Of a stretch of DNA of 64,000 nt, positions 32,384-43,373 are shown piece after piece (position 1 is the first letter of the stretch; every line of letters begins with the position of its first letter). The DNA lies in NCBI GenBank assembly GCA_028274465.1, contig CM051455.1, positions 116,473,547 through 116,537,546 on the forward strand. Reading direction: 5' to 3'. A model generated the notes under the pieces. That model did no database searches and was not told the DNA's origin. It was given only the letters and a program-made list of their open reading frames with translations. A program made the translations under genes and the position numbers. The DNA comes from Plantago ovata (lineage: Eukaryota > Streptophyta > Magnoliopsida > Lamiales > Plantaginaceae).

Positions 32384-34231
32384 TTAATAAAATGAAAATA
32401 CTAATTGTCCTAAGCAAATTAAAGGAACATGAAAAAAAATTGTTCGAAATAGAAAAAAATTATTCGAAAAATAAAAAAAGAGAACTACTGCTGAGTATCT
32501 TGGGGGGGCATCGGCATCAGGGGGCATCGGCATCGGCATCGAACATGAAGAAGTCGGGAGGTGCCGCTCCACCGGGGGGGCATACTGCTCCATGAGCCAC
32601 TCGATGGATCTCTTGAATCCATGCCTCATCCTGTCCTGCTCTGTCCTCAACCGATGGACAATCGCCTTCAGCTGCTGCTGCTCCTGGAGGAACTCGGAAG
32701 GCACATCGGCTTGTCCCCTTCGGCGCTTAGAAGAGCTGGAGGAGGAGCCACCCTGGTTCACCGTCTCCGCTATCGCCTGCGAGAGGTTGCCCATGCCGAA
32801 GACACGCCCCTTATCATCGAGATTCACGATCTCGAGATAGATGGCGTTCTCCTCCTCGGCCGTGAGATCAAGGTTCTCAGTCCTGGCCAGGAACTCCGCC
32901 TGAAAATTCAAACAAACAATTAAGATTTAATTAGTACGTTATTGATCGAAGAATCAAATATTCAACAAGAAGCTCAGGAATCGAAAAAGTATAAAACATA
33001 CCGCGATTGTTTTGGCCCTATCAGACTGGAAGGTCATCTTGCCATCCTTATCCAACTCCCCGTGAGCCTCACAGAAGTGCTCCCACATGGTCTGCTCCCT
33101 CCCCTCCGATATCTTCATCAAATATATATATAAATTAATAAAGTAATGAATTGAAATAAGACTTAAGAAAGAAAAAGAAACTATAACAAAGTACGTGACT
33201 TACCGCGTCCAGGTGGCGCGCCAACTGGGATTTCGAACCCAGCCGATGCTTCACCGAGCCTGTCCCATCCAGTGGATTATGGGACCGGTTCTCCCTGTTC
33301 TGCTCCGACAGCTTCTGGCCTTGAAGGTTCTCCGCCCAATATTGCTTCCACAGGGGCCACTCCTCCCCAATCCACCTCGGCTTCTTCCCCGATGCCTTGA
33401 TCTTGGCGACCTTCTTCCGGAAGGCTTCGGAGCCTTCATGTTCGAAGGCATACCACAGCTCCGACTTGAACTTGTTGGGGAGGAAGAACTTCTCCTACAT
33501 TTTAGAAAGTATACAAAATTCAGACTAACATATATATAACACGGTGACTAACATATCACCCAAACAATTGCACATTGTCCTATTTTCAACTAACACACGG
33601 TGACTAACATATCATCCAAACAATTGCACATTGTCCTATTTCAACTAACACACGGTGACTAACATATCACCCAAGTAATTGAGAACATACCACTTAAACT
33701 ATAAGAGAAGAAGAAAGATTACTAACCTCCAGAGCATTCCAAATCTCCGCCTTCCGCTCCGGAGTGAATGTATGCCACTGGGCTTCAAGTGGTGGGAGAT
33801 CCACTTTCTTCATGGATTCCTTGCTGATGAACTTTGCAGCCTCCCTCGGCATCATCCTGTTGCAATAACATACACAAATTAATCCAACTAAATAAAACAT
33901 ACAATACCAAACACACAAATTAATCCAACTAAATAACTTACACATGCCCAGGCATGGGCCAGACGACGAGCTTGCCATTCACCCGCTCACCCGCCCTGTA
34001 CACCTCCCCCCTGTACCCATCATCCGGCAGGTTAGCAAACACGTCTGGGCCAGTAGACCCTGCACTACTGCTAGAACGGGGGCCAGGGGACAGGGTCTCG
34101 CTGACATGAGTCGCCGAGGTCCCCCCCGACTCCGGCTGACTACTAGGGGTGCGGAATGGCGAGTCTGGCTCGGCGTAGCTACGGCTGCTGGCCGCCAACA
34201 GCTTCCCCGGTTTCTTTGGCCTCGGGATGAT
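32384..34231 (-). CDS. Transposase_24-type gene of the CACTA element (5 predicted exons)
   Basis: In the minus sense, exons are predicted at about 34231-33942, 33856-33727, 33494-33204, 33112-33002 and 32899-32384. All four introns obey GT-AG and the joined frame stays open: 130, 291 and 111 nt internal exons keep phase. The product starts with a Pro/Ser-rich basic segment, then the PREAAKFIS and EKFFLPNKFKSELW region, the WPLWKQYW block, and the C-terminal GRVFGMGN segment followed by a coiled coil with Arg-Met repeats. This matches the plant Ptta/En/Spm Transposase_24 family, thought to be the DNA-binding accessory protein. The true start exon is unknown, since a solo LTR lies just upstream (34293). 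The unusual 3' end (FFYFSNNFFLF tail) may be readthrough. Confidence 0.7.
33541..33680. repeat. 55-56-bp tandem repeat, 2.5 copies
   Basis: Units begin at 33541, 33597 and 33652 with ACGGTGACTAACATATCA and diverge by few bases. They lie in the predicted intron between the 33204 and 33727 exons of the CACTA gene. Confidence 0.8.
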
Positions 34232-34292
34232 CTGCACGTTTAAGAACAACTGTAAGAAACAATAAATGGGAACATGTAAAATCAAAGCTATA

Positions 34293-35531
34293 TGATGAAT
34301 GTGTATTTTACACTTTCATTCGAGTCTTTTTCACCTATTTTAGCTATCTTCTATGTTAATTTAGCTATATTTTAGTACATTTTATTAGAATAGTGTCACG
34401 TTTCCCTTTAGATTTTATTTTACAGGTTTTGGTTGAAATTCGGAGATTTACGGGCAATTATATTGAAGTCTACAAGGAATTGGTGTTCCAGAAGCCTATT
34501 TGGAGTATCTGAAGGTTTCCGGATAGGATTTGGAGTCTAGGGGTCGAATCTGGAGGTTAGAAGGCCACTAGAAGTCAGAAACCGAGTTCGAAAAGGTGAA
34601 GAAATCCAAAATCGCATCGAAAACGCGGAAATTCCGCGAAATAGCTGTGGGGCGAACCGCCCCAGAGTAAATTCGGGCCTATATATAGTGCTCAGTTTTC
34701 TCTCCGAAAATCATATCTTTCCAAGCCTACTTTCTCACCTCTCTCTATAGTTTTAGGTAGAACTTCCCAGGGCCTGTCCTGGGAGTTCCGTAGCTTAGGG
34801 GATACTTTTTCATAGCAGATTGGAGCGCGTAGGATCGCAATCATCCGTAGATTGACAACCTTCGGTAACTTTGTATCTTACAGTTTTTATCTACTTATTT
34901 TATCTTCTTTCAATATGTTTGCTTCTATGATTTCTATTGATTGCATGCCTATTATGAGTAGCTAAATTTATTATTGGTGGTAGTATGTGAATTCTTAGCG
35001 AGGGAAGATAATCATGCTAATGGCTATATCGCGCATTATACTCCGTGTCATTGCTTTATTTCGTTGATCAGTTGTAACCAAAATTCTCGTATGTTGTATT
35101 GATCATTATGCACACTTGGACACTTGTCGACCATCAGACCAATTATCTTCGTAGTGTTGAATAATTACGGAACACATTAGGACGTTAGTTGTTGACAAGT
35201 CAGACCAAATTATCTTCGTAGTGCTTAATACTTGCAACAGGACACTAGATTGATTCAAAGATCTCTATGCAAGACCGAGGAATTTATGCATGATTATCGA
35301 CCCATTATGTTAAGAAGGACCATACTATCACCAATCTCCATTATCTGCTTGAAACCCCCTTTTGCTTTCTATCTGCTGTTTTATATTTTCTTGTTAAATA
35401 GATAAAGCTAGTTATAGTCCTGAGAGAACGACACTCGAGTCATTCTACTGCTACACTACGGTTTTCGTTGTAGTTGTGGATTGCCTTTGGCTAATTACAA
35501 ATTTATTTGACTGAATCGGACACGTTCATCA
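34293..35531 (+). mobile_element. Solo LTR of the TR-GAG family inside the CACTA element
   Basis: TGATGAATG...CGTTCATCA, 1239 bp, in plus orientation, flanked by the perfect duplication CTATA (34288-34292 and 35532-35536). The TATA box and a single GGGGCG/CGCCCC stem (about 34650-34690) are present. There is no internal sequence. Confidence 0.93.
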
Positions 35532-35543
35532 CTATAGTACGAA

Positions 35544-35547
<4 letters not shown>

Positions 35548-35580
<33 letters not shown>
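35548..35580. repeat. (TA)n microsatellite
   Basis: An uninterrupted TA run next to the CTATA duplication of the solo LTR. Confidence 0.9.
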
Positions 35581-35584
<4 letters not shown>

Positions 35585-36073
35585 CCATTTTGGAGCATTT
35601 TAAAGTCTTAATGACTCATAACATAATACCAAAAATAAAAACAAATGTCAAAGCACATTCATCAATCTGTTCGAAACATGGAATGGGAAACAAAATATAC
35701 ATATTCAATCAAGTAACTGTGCACAGTCTAACCTAACATATACCATATACTATGACTAATTGAATAGATAGTAACACAAGTGAATCGTTTTCGAAAATGG
35801 AGCTGTAAGCCAGTACTACCAATTCTACTACTACTTCCAACATAGCACAAGTACTACAAATTCTATTACTACTTCCAACACCACACCAGTACTATCAATT
35901 TTACTACTATTTCCAACATAGCACAAGTAAAAACAAAACCTTAAGCCTTACGGCTTAATTCGAAAACAAGCTAACCTTGTTCTTAACCTCAATTTGAAGA
36001 CAAATTCTAGATGGGACAATAACATTGAGAATTAAACAAATCTGAAAAAATTAAATTGGAGCAATTAGGGTTA

Positions 36074-36332
36074 CTAACCTATATCAAATGTAGATGAGAA
36101 AGGGAAGGAAGAACTCCTGTGGAATGGCGGTGTAGTGGGGGAATGCGGGCAGTGGTGGTGTCGCGAAATACGGTGGCGAGGCAATGGTGGCGTTGATGTG
36201 TGGTGGTGGTGCGAAAGAGAAGGCGGGGCAGTGGTGGTGGCACGAAAGAGAAGGCGGGACAGTGGTGGCGTCGATGTGTGGTGGTGGTGCGGCAAGCAAC
36301 GTCGACGTTCGGTGGTGGTGGAGTCGATTTAG
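36074..36332. repeat. GGT-rich degenerate minisatellite in the CACTA element
   Basis: Repeats of GTGGTGGTG joined to GCGAAAGAGAAGGCGGG-type units, at least three copies. The His/Pro-rich frames across it are artefacts of the repeat. Confidence 0.7.
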
Positions 36333-36404
36333 GGATTTGGAGATTTAGGATTTGGGGGAAATGAGGAAGAAGAAAGACTTCCCCGATCTGTAAATAAAAG
36401 TATA

Positions 36405-36690
36405 GAGACGGATGAGTTCATCCGTCGCTATATTTTTATTTATTTATTTATTTTAATTTTTTAATCCAAACCAAATTCTGGTCAACTAAATTTAGAAACG
36501 GATAATTCTATCCGTCGCCAAAATAGAGACGGATAGACCTTATCCGTCGCTAAATTGGAGCCGGATTGGGTCTCCAAGGACACGAACTGAGCTTAGAGCG
36601 CAGTTCGTCCTTATCCGTCGCTACGCATAGCGATCCGTCGCTAAATAGCGACGGATGGAGTCCGTATCTAATGATTCGTCGCTAAATGTC
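36405..36690. repeat. CACTA right subterminal repeats
   Basis: Inverted and direct copies of GCGACGGAT/ATCCGTCGC, mirroring the left side, ending next to TTTCTTGTAGTG. Confidence 0.8.
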
Positions 36691-36705
36691 TGATTTCTTG
36701 TAGTG

Positions 36706-38535
36706 CGTTGAGTCCAAAGAGTTGCCCTCAGCAACCACTCAACCAGAAGTGTCTGAAGCTAAAGATTTGGGAATCAAGGTTGCTGGCCTTGACGAATCTA
36801 ATGAAGAAGAAGATCCATCTAACTTCTCAGCAAATGAAGAAGAAAAGATAAAGAAAGCTGAACCCACAGTGGTTGAAATTCCTCCACCATCTCTCTTAAT
36901 TGATGAAGGAGATGCTGAGAGAAGTCGTTTTATGAGAAATGATGATCAGTTCGCAACTGAAATCAAAGTTCATTCACTTACTCCCTCTCTAGTGCTGTTT
37001 CCGAACGTTGAGGAGTTTACTCCTAGAATAAAGGCACTAATGGTTGTTCACAAAGCATGCCAAGAAGAGGATGATGCCTTGCTTGCTGAGAGTCCGCTTG
37101 ACATTGGCAAAATACTGACTACTGTGCTGAGACGCACTACAACACTTACCATAGCTCAGAAAGACATCAGTCTACATCACAAAAGCTATGAAGAAGATGT
37201 CAGTCAAGCACTCAAGCTTGCTAAAAGCGCATTGACAAAGGCTCGGGCTATGCTAGAAGAAAAAGTCAACAATGAGCGCAGACATGAGGAGAATCTGGCT
37301 TTTATTAAGGAAGAATTGTCTAAGCTAACCACATATCAGCAAGACATGATTCTGAAATACAACAGCCTCAATACTCTTGCTGAAAATTGCAATGATTTTT
37401 TCTCTCTACACATCAAACCTATGATGCAATCCATGTCTAAGGGGGAAGATAGAAAAAGAAAGTCTTCAAGAGACATATCGACCAATCTCTCTTCTGCTGA
37501 AGCGCCATTAAAGCTGCCTGGACCACCTCCCAGAGAACCTCTTGCCGAAACAGAGCAAAGTTCTAAGAAAAGAGTTGAAACAGATTCTGAGAGAAGTTCA
37601 GCAAATCCAAAAAGGAGAACAACCTCTGCTGAAACTCAAGAATTTTGTCACACTGAAAGTCATCATGATATGAATGAAGATGATGATAATGATGATGACC
37701 AACCAATAGCTCAAGCTATAAGAGCTAAGCCTATTTTTGCCTTAACTCCATCTGGCCAATCCAAACACTTCTCTTCTGACTCCAGATCTTCAGCAAGAGA
37801 TCATGAAAATGCTAAGTCAAGAAGAAGAAAGCAAAGACAGGAAGAAAGAAGGCTAGCTAACATTGCAATTGGCACTGGCATTGATTATACAAAGACCAAC
37901 AATGAGGAAACCACTCAGAATGTGATCAGAAACCTCCGTGGTTGCTAGATCATAAAGTTGGAAGATCTTTTGGCCAATGATTTCTTTCCAACTGCTGTAC
38001 TAAATCAAATGTACACTTGGATTGAATTGAAAATTGCAATAAAAGAAAGGGATCCTCCTCCCTACCCAAGGAACATTGCTGCAAAATGGCTGAACTTAGA
38101 GATCTTGGTAAGAAGAACTTCTATCAGCAAGAAGCTAAAACAAGAGCCTGATTTAATCAAGCCGATAGATGTTGCTTACTACAGTGACCCTTTAACCAAG
38201 AAGAAGTATGACTTGATTCCTTATGAGTAGTTTTATCTCACTGCTAAGGATCAAGAAGAAGATCTTCTCTGGATAAGGAAGATTCATGCCAACAAGGGTA
38301 TTTCAGACACTCAACTTCTACATGCTAGCAATTGGGGCATGCACTTGTGGGTAATTCACTACAAAGAAATGAATGGTGAAAACCATCACTGACTGCCTGA
38401 AAGAATGCAAGGATTATTCAACTTGAAGTCCGTAAGCTACTTGAAGATTACAAGAAGGACTGTGTTGAATTCTCTTCTCTTGCTGAGAAGAGTGTAAGGG
38501 AGATTCTTAGAAAATCTTCTGCTGGAATAGATTAG
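36706..38535 (+). pseudogene. S1 extra ORF, part 3 (C-terminal)
   Basis: Reading resumes after the CACTA element. It is open from 36722 to 37945, then TAG stops fall at 37946-37948 and 38228-38230, and degeneration continues to the terminal TAG at 38533-38535. It aligns with S2 57977-59951 over the whole length. The conserved core is a basic RRRKQREEERR cluster and then a globular C-terminal domain (LEDLLANDxFPT, DPPPYPR, ASNWGM). The N-terminal part is acidic and coiled-coil-like. No known family is recognised, and there is no membrane segment. Better conservation of the C-terminal domain between S1 and S2 suggests it was the functional part. Confidence 0.75.
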
Positions 38536-38796
38536 TCCCTTGTAAAAGCTTTGATTTGTTTTGTTTGCTGGATACTTTAGTTATCTATGAGCTTTCTTGT
38601 AAACTTACTGAAAGATAACTATCAGCAATGAACTTTTTGACTCTTATTGGTTTTTTATTATGCAAACTATTTATGCTTATTGTTTTATTATTCAAGTATG
38701 TTTGCACTAATCAACTGATTTATTCAACATCAGAAACCTCTAAAAGGGTAACAATTAATTTAGCCATGGATTGCGAACATCAAAAAGGGGGAAATT
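38536..38796 (+). other. S1 3' non-coding region and polypurine tract
   Basis: An AT-rich segment homologous to S2 59952-60211. It ends in AAAAAGGGGGAAATT (about 38782-38796), the typical long polypurine tract of Sirevirus-like elements, directly before the LTR. Confidence 0.8.
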
Positions 38797-38971
38797 TATT
38801 AGGAAACTTGTAATTTTTTATGAGCAATTAACCATGCTAAATTAAGGAAAGTCCAGTAACTAGTACTCTTAAGGTCCATAGAAATTTAGAATTCTAAGGA
38901 CATTGTAAAAGAGGAACGTTTGATGCAGACTTAGTGTAGGTACTAGTTAGCTGCTTTAGTTTGCTGATGAT

Positions 38972-39090
38972 TGATGAACGCGTCGGGTGTCGTGTTCCAA
39001 CGAAAATCAAATAAATTTGTTATTTAACCAAAGGCAATTCACAACTACAACGAAAACCGTAGTGTAGCAGTAGAATAACCTCGAGGATTC
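38972..39090 (-). repeat. TR-GAG tandem: LTR-a, truncated
   Basis: Only the first ~115 bp of the LTR (plus-strand order) remain. The sequence then jumps, within ACCTCGAG, from the LTR into the gag region, losing about 1.1 kb of LTR plus the protease and 3' region. Confidence 0.85.
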
Positions 39091-40187
39091 CTACAGTAGT
39101 GTAGCCTCTTGAGTACCAAACTCCGTAGCAAAGGCTTCCTCTTCGCCTCCTTGAGCCCAGTTGCCATCATCATACGCAAGCTCCGATCTACACATATGAG
39201 CCCCATGCCCATAGTTCTTGCATATTCGGCAAACTTCGTTCGAAACAGTTGTTCTAGTGGCGCTCTTGAGGACTTGTTTCAATTCGTTAGTAAAGCATTC
39301 GAATTGATCCCCATTCCCCCTATACATAGGGGCTTCTTGAGTCGGTGGAGCTTCAGGTCCACGTCTCCTAACCATCGCTCTTGGGTCCTTGAACTGCAAA
39401 CCCTTAGACAGCCTTTCGAAAACTGCCGAGACGGCTTCTGCGGTTTCCTCCCAAATATTGCCTCGGCATTGGAAATCCACCACTTGTTGGTTCTCGAAGG
39501 TTAGTCCATTGTAGAAGTGTTGGACTAGGTCAGAAAGCTCAAAACCATGGTGAAGGCACTTGTTCGTGAGATCTTGGAACCTCTCAAACGCGGTGTAGAT
39601 GGTCTCATCATAGTCTTGTTTGAATCAAGAGATTTGCGCCTTTAGCGCGGTAGTCAAGGTGTGAGGAAGTATTTTTCCATGAAAGCTGAAAAAACCTTCT
39701 CCCAAGTGTCCAGCGAGCCTGCTGGTAGAGAACTCAACCATGACTTGGCTCTGTCGCCAAGCCCCATAGCAAAAACCTTCATCCTCAACTCATCCGTTGT
39801 TATTTCAGCTCCGGGTCGTGGGAGTTGGTTGACGAAATCATCGATATCGTGCAAGTACCCCATCACATCTTCCCTTGCTAAGCCATAGAACCTCGGAAGT
39901 TGTAGGAATGCGTGGTTCTTGATTTCCAGATCTCGAGTTGCAGACGAAAGAACAATCGCCGGTCCCCTCATACGATCCTTGGAGGGTTGAACCCATGCTT
40001 TCAGTGGTCTAGCTTCTGCCATTCCGTCGATTTCCTTGAAAAGACTGTGTAGAGATTCAGAGAAATCGGTATCCTCTATCTCCTCTAGTGCACGCCTTTG
40101 AAGTAGTCGCCTTCTTTGGTGGTAGACTCTGTCGATCTCAGCAATTGAATTAGCAAGCGGTGTTCCTCTAGATCGTGTATGTGGCAT
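39091..40187 (-). pseudogene. TR-GAG tandem: gag-a, deleted
   Basis: In the minus sense, the N-terminal 177 residues are open (40187-39654), then frameshifted by a 1-bp loss near 39660 and a stop near 39628, and open again 39483-39091 through the zinc knuckle. The C-terminal half (coiled coil and protease) is deleted. Otherwise nearly identical to gag-b. Confidence 0.88.
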
Positions 40188-40307
40188 ACACTATCTGTAA
40201 CAGACTAGGAGAGCAGTGTCAGAGAGAAAATAGGAAAATTAAAACTACTGGAACTAGGAATTGAATGCTGAAAATATAAACAAATTAAACAGAAAAAAGG
40301 AGTATAG

Positions 40308-40325
40308 TCCCCGGCAGCGGCGCCA
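40308..40325 (-). other. Primer-binding site, tandem unit a
   Basis: Sense TGGCGCCGCTGCCGGGGA, tRNA-Asp type, 3 nt from LTR-b. The same site occurs at 45491-45508 next to LTR-c. Confidence 0.85.
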
Positions 40326-40328
40326 ATT

Positions 40329-41584
40329 TGATGAACGCGTTGGGTGTCGTGTTCCAACGAAAATCAAGTAAATTTGTTATTTAGCCAAAGGCAATTCACA
40401 ACTACAACAAAAACCGTAGTGTAGCAGTAGAATAACCTCGAGTGTCGATCTCTAAGGACTATAACTAGCTTTATCTAATCTAATTTAGAATATAAAACAG
40501 CAGACGGTTTAGCAAAGGTTTTTCTTAACAGATAATAGAGATTGGTGATAGTATGGTCCTTCAAAGCATAACGGGTTAATAATCATGCATAAATTCCTCG
40601 GTTTTGCATAGAGATCTTTGATCAATGAATTGTCCAGTTGTAATTATCAAACACTACGAAGATATAGATTTAGATAGGTCAAAGACCAATGAATTGTCCA
40701 ATTGTGTTCAGTAATTAATCAACAATACGAAGATAGAGATTTAGATAGATCAAAGAAATAAAGCAATAACTCAGAGTATAATGCGCGATATAGCCATTAG
40801 CATAATTATTAACCCTTCGCTAAGAATTCACATACTATCACCAACGAGAAGTTTAGCTACTCATAGTTGTCATGCAATCAACAGAAATCATAGAAGAAAA
40901 CATGTTGAAAGATATATAAAAATAAGTAGAAAAACTGTAAGATACAATGTTACCGAAGGTTGTCAATCTCCGAAGAATCGCGATCTTACAAGCTCCAAAC
41001 TGCTATGAAAAAGTATCTCCTAAGCTAAGAACCCCCAGAACAGGCTCTGGGGAATTCCTACCTAAAATTACAGAGAAAGGTGAGAGAAAAGGTATGGAAA
41101 AGTATGAAAAACGGAGAAAAACTGAGCAACTATATATAGGCTACGAATTGTGTGGGACGAAGGGCCCCACACACCGGGCGATTCGCCTGGTGTGGGGCGA
41201 TTCGCCCCACGTCCCGAGCGATTCGCCCGGGAGTATTTTTCGGCCTAAAACGCGTTTTCGATGCGTTTTTGGATTTTTTCCCCTTTTCAGACTCGGTTTC
41301 TGACTTCTAGTGGCCTTCTAGCCTCCAGATTCGACCCCTAGACTCAAATCCTATCCGGAATCTTTCAGATACTCCAATTAGGCTTCTGGAACACCAATTC
41401 CTTGTCTACTTCAATATATTTGTCCGGAAATCCTCGTTTTTCAACCAAAACCTGTAAAATAAAGACTAAAGGGAAACGTGACACTATTCTAATAAAATGC
41501 ACTAAAATATAGCTAAATTAACATAGAGGATAGCTAAAATAGGTGAAAAAGACTCGAATGAAAGTGTAAAATACACATTCATCA
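40329..41584 (-). repeat. TR-GAG tandem: LTR-b
   Basis: 1256 bp, TGATGAACG...ACATTCATCA. It serves as 5' LTR of unit a and 3' LTR of unit b. The promoter block (about 41130-41235) has three GC stems with ATT loops, more than in subfamily A. Confidence 0.92.
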
Positions 41585-43250
41585 AACTCCCTAAACCGAA
41601 CCTTTGCTTGTCCTCAAGCAACTAAGCTAGACTCTAATGCAAAAAACAATGCAACATACAAAATGGAGTCTCATGCCAAATAAAATGAACTAATCTACTG
41701 AATCTATCAAAAAACATATGAACAAGAACCATATAAATCAAAACATGAATATAGGTTGAAGAATGCATCAATTGACTCATACACATCCACATAAGCACTT
41801 ATGTTAAGACAAGATAGCCTCTCGTAACATTCTCTACCTGGACCTAGTCAGTGACGACGTAATGAAACATGTTAAGATACGAATGGTTGTCCGTGCCTAT
41901 GAAACTGAGGACTTACTGCTGTTCACCAAGTTAAGTCTTTTCCTCAAAGAGGTCGAACCAGTACTGGCTCTCATCAAACGAAGGAGGGTTCCCTATAAAA
42001 GATAACACTCCCCTATTCTACCCATCTCTCAAGCAAAGCCTTAAGCTATTCACCACTTCATGAATGGCAGGAAGAGGGTGGTCTAGAACAGATGACACTC
42101 AAAAAGAAAAGATAGAAAAATTACAACACGATTACGAACATTACAAGAATTGGAAAATGAGACACAACACTTTGCTAAACTGCTATTTGGCTTTTCTTTT
42201 TTGGACCCTTCTTTGCTCTTTTGGGGTCTTTTCTCTTTTTCTTTTTTTCCAGTTTTTTTTCTTTTTTCTAGAATTTTTCTTTCTTTTATTTTTCGATTTT
42301 TTTTAGCCAGCAGTAGCACAACGAAAAAGAAACAAAATGACTCACAAAGACTTCCCCAAACCTATTCGAAAGAATAGGTTGGAGTACAAATTTACGAGAA
42401 AGGAAAAATAAACTCACAACACAGAAATGAAAAACGAAAAACATGTCTAATGATAGTGTAACCCCCTCCCCAAACCTATTCGGAAGAATAGGTTACAAAC
42501 AAAGGATCACACAACCTCACACTACCTCCTTCCTAGGCATTTAGAAATCTCAAAGCATGGTGAAGACTTGTTGCCTCTTAGGTACATAATTACTCGGGAA
42601 AACAACCATAAGACCCTAACATGCATCACCCTATAATAAAGGCCTTCGTGAACCGCAGTAGAGAAAACACCACTAAGTGATGTCGAGACTACCAAGGTTA
42701 ACTAAGTGCAATACATAAATGTGACAAGCCAAGCGAGAAAAACCTCAAACAAATTCATAGAGATGAAGCATATGATTAATGGCATAGCTAGTTGATCTAC
42801 CCAATAGAAAAGTTCAAAAAATCTGACAATAAACTCCATATAAAACATGCAAGACTATCCTAGGATGAATGTAGCGAATGCAACCTAAAAACTAAGAAAG
42901 CGGTAAACGTGCAAATGCAAATGCAAACAAAAGGTTTCACGAGTAATAATAAGCAAAACAAGTATACGAATACCCAGCGATAACCCCCCCCCCAAACCTG
43001 AACGTCGTCGCTCGTCCCGAACGTCGAAAGTGGATTTAAGGTGAGAGCTAAACTTGTACCTTTAACTATAGTACTCAAAGAAACTCGTGAGAAACCAAAA
43101 ACATACGAAAATATAAAATAAAACACAATGATATGCATGCAATAAAGCGGTAAAAAAGCGATAAAAACTCCGGGTTGCCTCCCGGATAGCGCCATTATTT
43201 ATAGTCTTTGACTCGACTCCTTCTTGCGCCTAGCTCTTCTTCTTGAGGGT
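41585..43250 (-). other. TR-GAG tandem: 3' internal non-coding region, unit b
   Basis: Homologous to copy A up to about 42920, with both hairpins (42359-42380, 42473-42494) and the purine tract. Where copy A has the accessory unit, this copy has about 250 bp of unrelated sequence (42930-43180). No ORF is supported. Confidence 0.75.
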
Positions 43251-43373
43251 ACTAGACTTCCCCTTCATGGATCTCCTCCTCATGCCACGAACCTGTGAAT
43301 AAGAATGAACATAGGCAGCAAGACCACAGTAGTTAATAGTGTGAGAAGTATCAGGTGGATCAGATATGGCTCG

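Larger units (their letters stand above)
31947..36705 (-). mobile_element. CACTA (En/Spm-like) DNA transposon
   Basis: Terminal inverted repeats CACTACAAGAAA at both ends, flanked by TGT (31944-31946) and CGT (36706-36708), a 3-bp duplication with one mismatch; the S2 sequence supports the empty-site reading. Subterminal regions (31970-32250 and 36405-36690) are packed with GCGACGGAT and its complement ATCCGTCGC in both directions, the usual transposase-binding arrangement of CACTA elements. It has one spliced gene of the Transposase_24 type on the minus strand. There is no TnpD/Transposase_21 catalytic gene, so the copy is non-autonomous. Without the embedded solo LTR it is about 3.5 kb. Confidence 0.92.

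Noticed and set aside
36074-36332. His/Pro-rich ORFs in the CACTA element
   Set aside because: Direct product of a GGT-type minisatellite.
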